A stretch of DNA of 64,000 bases. It comes from Albugo candida (lineage: Eukaryota > Oomycota > Peronosporomycetes > Albuginales). The translations under genes and the position numbers were made by a program. Below the pieces are notes generated by a model. It had not been told where the DNA came from. It saw nothing but the letters and a program-made list of their open reading frames with translations, and made no database searches. The DNA lies in assembly GCA_040437565.1 (NCBI GenBank), contig JBDOQK010000012.1, positions 1-64,000 on the forward strand, given 5' to 3'. Position 1 is the first letter of the stretch. Each line of letters begins with the position of its first letter. Positions 60,090-64,000 of the stretch are shown piece after piece.

Positions 60090-60702
60090 ATGCCGTACGA
60101 TAAATTAGCACTGATTGTTTCGTGCAAAAGTCCTAACGGAAGCGTCGAGTCTTTCCATGACACCTAGACGTACTATGTCCCGATACGAAGTCCTCGATTG
60201 AAAGCATCGACGCAATTTATTGACTAGACAATGTACTTGCCAGAGCAATTGCACAAGCTAGCAGGTCGATGGTCAGCAAATCAATCGCTTATCACGATCC
60301 GTTGAGGGATGCACAAAATTGCGCCAGAATTGCATAGTTCATTTTATTTGAGCCCAGCGATGATATGGTTGTACTAAGATTATACTAGTCATCTATTCAT
60401 TGGAATATCGAGCATATGTGTTAGTTTGTGTCCGAACCATTTTTTGGCGCATCGGTACATGAAGAAACAGCGATAGTAATTTTGGCAGCAGCTTTGCTAG
60501 CTGAGACGATGTTCTGCGGGCTATATGTGATGGGTAAGTGCTTTAGCATGATGTATTGAGGTCGTGTAAGTGACAGCACATTCGCCAAAACCTCAATGCA
60601 GATATAATTTGTCGTTTACAATGCATTCCCTCGGACGTGCGAGACACGGAATGCATGTCGCAATTTATAGTCGAGAGCTATACTCCAACACTCCTCTCTT
60701 AA
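60090..60702 (+). CDS. Probable small multi-exon gene, unrecognised
   Basis: The 3' exons are the best supported. After a GTGTTAG acceptor (about 60421) the frame reads FVSEPFFGASVHEETAIVIL, then AAALLAETMFCGLYVM. A GTAAGT donor at about 60534 and an ATGCAG acceptor near 60600 then join in phase to DIICRLQCIPSDVRDTECMS and on to the stop at 60700-60702. A clean start at 60090 (MPYDKLALIVSCKSPNGS) and a short exon FILFEPSDDM near 60340 probably belong to it. The middle exons are ambiguous because two frames look coding. The end is hydrophobic then Cys-containing. It is convergent with the DENN gene. Confidence 0.4.
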
Positions 60703-61322
60703 GTAATTTCGAAAACCACATCCACTAATACTTACGCTGTGTCTTGGCACCATCAACCTAGTCTCTTTTACTTTTTCGGGATCGTAAGCAGTTTTCCGCC
60801 GCAACTAATTTCCATCGATTTGGGTACAAGCTTTGAGCGCAAATGGATCGACCCTTCATTGAGTTGCATGCTTTAGAAGTCCAACTGACGTAGCGACTTA
60901 GATTTCTTATCTTTCGGCGTCGACACATGAAAATTTGGTGCGAGACATTGTCTTTTGGCCTGATCGTTCATTCGTCTATCATATCTCTATATCCTGATTT
61001 GTGGATTTTGTCTCTTTACCATTCCACCTTCTTTGATTTCCGCCTCAACTTGATATATAGTTGAGGTTTGTCTTGCAGTATCATGACCCATGACTACCAA
61101 CACTCGATCTGAATTATAACCCGTCCACATGGCTGTACCATTTGCTAGACTGGCTCACAAAAGGTTAATCTTTTAAGTCGCGCTCGTGCTAATCCACCTT
61201 ATGTACTGTACTCAAACTAGACATGTTTCAGCTTCTTTTCGCGTTCCTGTGTGAGGAATGGAGCTCTCCTAACTCATATTGGCATTGGCACCATTGGTCT
61301 TCTAGCGAGCGTAACCAACGAC
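60703..61322. other. Convergent 3' spacer
   Basis: About 620 bp lie between the stop of the small plus-strand gene and the stop of the minus-strand DENN gene. Nothing recognisable is seen. Confidence 0.4.
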
Positions 61323-64000
61323 CTATTTGCTCACTGTATCAAACTGGATAGAAACATCCTCAGACCTTGACTCGATCATCTCGAATTGCCTCTCAATCAA
61401 AAGAGTAATAGCAAGCTTGGGATGTTCAGATTCATGGAACAAATGAAGCAGTTGCTTGAAGAGAGTTATCCTGCGGTAACAATCATTTCTCGCGGATACT
61501 TTTTCGAGTGCCAAATCATTGATAAACTCCACAAAAGCCTGTTTGTTTACAAAATCCTGCAGAAAATCTTGAGAGGATAATGCTGAGCAATTGAGAAACC
61601 CCTGATCGTCAAAGTGAACAGAACAAGGAAACTGGGAAGTATTGTTTTGCATCAGATTATCGCGGTGATCAGCCTCACGCGAGGTCGTGATTCTATGTTT
61701 GAGCGATTCGACTCGGACAAAAGAATCCACATGATGTAATAACGATGTAAATAGTACCGCGAAGGATGCTCGAACACCGTCCACCCACGGGAGTATACGA
61801 TTAGCTTTCCGTTCACAGACCTCAATCATTTCATTTGATAATCTTCTTTCGTACCGTTTAATTCCATCACTGCCTAAGGGTTTGTCATTCGATAGAGACG
61901 CCTCAGATTTTATTCGACGAATACTGGAGGCCACAACGTTTTCGCGATCAGACGGACTCCAAAATCGCAGCAATACAGGACGGGGAGCTTGTTGTAAGAG
62001 TCGAATTGTATGTCGAAAACTCCAGCCAAGTACAGCCACATTATTGATAGCAACGAGTAGACTACCGATTTTCACAACACCGGATCTCTCAGCAGGGCCA
62101 ACACGGCCACTTGCAAACTTCGGGAACTCTCTCACAATCGCCGGAGCTGCAGAAGGTCCTTTAAATTCTTCAAATGTAATTCCAAGCTGATCTCAAATCA
62201 TGTATGAGCCGGATATTGAAAAGAATCAAGCACCACTTACCGCACCTCCAGAAAAACTGCAAGTGACTTCCTCCAAACGAGTAAACGGCCTGTGCAATTC
62301 AAAATTTACTGATGTTCTAGTCGATTTTCGCCTCCTGCTCAGTCGTTTAAGTACGCGAGTGCGCTTATGCGTTGTTGTGGATGGAAGGGATCGTTTGTCA
62401 TTTTGTCTCGGATGTGGTACTTCTTCATCCCCATTAATGGTATCGATCAAAATGTTGACAGCATGCGAAGGTAGCCGAGTAAGCTCTGATGAACTACAAG
62501 TGCTTTGATGATAAGACCACCGCATTGGGGCAATCACTCGATTTTTGTCGAGATGGACAACGACACATGATGTGAGCACCTCTCCGTTGATTTCTCTCGC
62601 ACATAATGCACTACTTTGTATGCCGATCAAGTATGGCATAGGTGCCTGTGAGGAGTACAGATCAATAATATCACCGGAATGTGGGAGCTCTTACATGCAG
62701 ATAGTCTATCAATGAGAGAGGCAAGAAAGGGATATAAACATGCTCCCACGTGAATGGAAACATCAAACTCTTCAGTGCTTCACAAACAGGCGTCAGGGTT
62801 TCTTGGTCGTTGCTATGCAACAAAACGCGCTGTTCAAGTAACAAACAGTTGACCAAATAAACGATATGATCCAAGCTGAGGCACCGAAAGAGTAGATGAT
62901 AGCAATAATCTTCGATATAAGGCAGCTTCCCGCGAGGTAGCTGGTAATCAAACTCCCAGTCACGGCATTTTGCACCAAATGGCGGAGTATATGATAAATG
63001 CAAGCAGACATCCTGCCCCATAGTTGGCAACAACGTGGGAAGATATATGATTCTATCAAAAATTGATCCCAATAATGACCATCGGTCGGTGACTCGCATC
63101 ATTGTCTCGACGATAACTCTATGAATCCACCTATAAAATATCGTATTAGGCATTCATATATTGCATGGAGTGAATGTCTCCGTACGTGGTCAATGAGCTG
63201 AGCAATGAAAACAAGGGATGATGCGAAATTAAACAAAGCACTCGACTTTCTGTAGGAGTTTCATTAATATCACCATCATCTAGCATTTGNNNNNNNNNNN
63301 NNNNNNNNNNNNNNNNNNNNNNNNNNNNNNNNNNNNNNNNNNNNNNNNNNNNNNNNNNNNNNNNNNNNNNNNNNNNNNNNNNNNNNNNNGGCAGCTTCCC
63401 GCGAGGTAGCTGGTAATCAAACTCCCAGTCACGGCATTTTGCACCAAATGGCGGACTATATGATAAATGCAAGCAGACATCCTGCCCCATAGTTGGCAAC
63501 AACGTGGGAAGATATATAATTCTATCAAAAATTGATACCAATAATGACCATCGGTCGGTGACTCGCATCATTGTCTCGACGATAACTCTATGAATCCACC
63601 TATAAAATATCGTATTAGGCATTCATATATTGCATGGAGTGAATGTCTCCGTACGTGGTCAATGAGCTGAGCAATGAAAACAAGGGATGATGCGAAATTA
63701 AACAAAGCACTCGACTTTCTGTAGGAGTTTCATTAATATCACCATCATCTAGCATTTGCGGTAAATTGACCACAAAGCCGTAAACTCGAGTCCCATCACC
63801 GCTTGTCATTAAAAACGAGAACACAGGAGGCGACGTGCTGTCTGACATGTTATCTTTTTGCTTGTGCGGAATGCAAAACTGGAGAAAAGATACTGATCGT
63901 CAAGTACGCTTCCATCAGAGATATAGTGGACATGTAGCAACTCACGTAAGAAATGCCGTCAGGAAATGAAAAATCAGCGTGGTCATCCTGTGGATAGCGA
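61323..64000 (-). CDS. DENN-domain protein with internal PDZ domain (5' end outside window)
   Basis: DENN proteins are guanine-nucleotide exchange factors for Rab GTPases in membrane traffic. The window-edge exon (64000-63946) reads YPQDDHADFSFPDGISY. A 67-bp intron (63879-63945) joins it to FCIPHKQKDN and the uDENN strand PPVFSFLMTSGDGTRVYGFV. The central DENN follows (about 63100-62560), with LLFRCLSLDHIVYLVNCLLL, TPVCEALKSLMFPFTWEHVY and PFLPLSLIDYL, then PYLIGIQSSAL. A linker ends near 62230. A PDZ domain (about 62150-61970: SGRVGPAERSGVVKIGSLLV, AINNVAVLGWSFRHTIRLLQ) precedes a dDENN-like end (FAVLFTSLLHHVDSFV, LQDFVNKQAFVEFINDL), with the stop at 61323. A contig overlap duplicates 369 bp. 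Confidence 0.85.
63290..63389. other. Assembly gap 12 (100 N) with 369-bp flanking overlap
   Basis: Positions 62921-63289 match 63390-63758 with three differences seen by eye (AGT/ACT, ATG/ATA and CCC/ACC contexts). One is synonymous and two change a residue in DENN (Thr/Ser and Gly/Val). Confidence 0.96.

Noticed and set aside
60180-60330. Minus-strand coding frame (LLACAIALAS-type) opposite the small plus-strand gene
   Set aside because: Plus-strand frames with in-phase downstream splicing explain the same bases better; the minus reading is probably a shadow, though this is not certain.
62671-63622. Two tandem DENN-like frames
   Set aside because: Same contig-overlap artefact, with three allelic-type differences.
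1-64000. tRNA, rRNA or CRISPR features
   Set aside because: T-arm-like strings near 37850 and 38700 do not form a 5-bp T-stem, no rRNA core motifs were seen, and no regularly spaced repeats with unique spacers occur. A dedicated RNA search was not possible.

Overview
This is a 64-kb stretch of a nuclear eukaryotic genome, most likely an oomycete and probably a white-rust pathogen (Albugo type). The evidence is: GT-AG introns of about 48-70 bp with CTAAT/CTGAT-like branch sites, 20-170 bp between neighbouring genes, a flagellar assembly factor (DNAAF4) as expected of a zoospore former, and Ty1/copia plus Ty3/gypsy elements. The genus is an inference; the protein families are read from the sequence.

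Layout. 1-2.5 kb: decayed non-coding DNA with a 310-bp spaced direct repeat. 2.5-13.0 kb: an old Ty1/copia element (B) with a younger Ty1/copia element (A) inserted inside it. 13.0-15.2 kb: a LINE fragment on the minus strand. 16.5-36.1 kb: the gene-dense block, in order Argonaute (-), an ANKRD13-like protein with a GOLD domain (-), DNAAF4 (-), PIG-C/GPI2 (-), a Sen54-like tRNA-splicing subunit (-), Integrator subunit 3 (+), V-ATPase subunit B (+), and a probable small Cys-rich gene (+). 39.5-41.4 kb: an unrecognised Cys-rich gene. 42.4-47.2 kb: a minus-strand Ty3/gypsy fossil with LTRs and target-site duplication. 47.5-49.7 kb: a decayed DDE DNA transposon. 50-61 kb: mostly AT-rich sequence with several unrecognised split genes. 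61.3-64 kb: the 3' part of a DENN-domain protein with an internal PDZ domain (-).

Assembly. There are twelve runs of exactly 100 N. Each is flanked by the same sequence on both sides (about 9 to 642 bp), so they are unmerged contig overlaps rather than real tandem duplications. Several genes (INTS3, DNAAF4, DENN, one split gene near 59 kb) and two retroelements therefore appear partly duplicated. Two overlaps differ at three bases each, which looks allelic.

Three host genes here act on RNA: Argonaute (small-RNA silencing), Sen54 (tRNA intron removal) and INTS3 (snRNA and nascent-transcript 3' processing). The last two are head to head with start codons 20 bp apart. Argonaute lies beside about 13 kb of dead retroelements, the usual kind of target of such silencing, but nothing in the sequence links them functionally.
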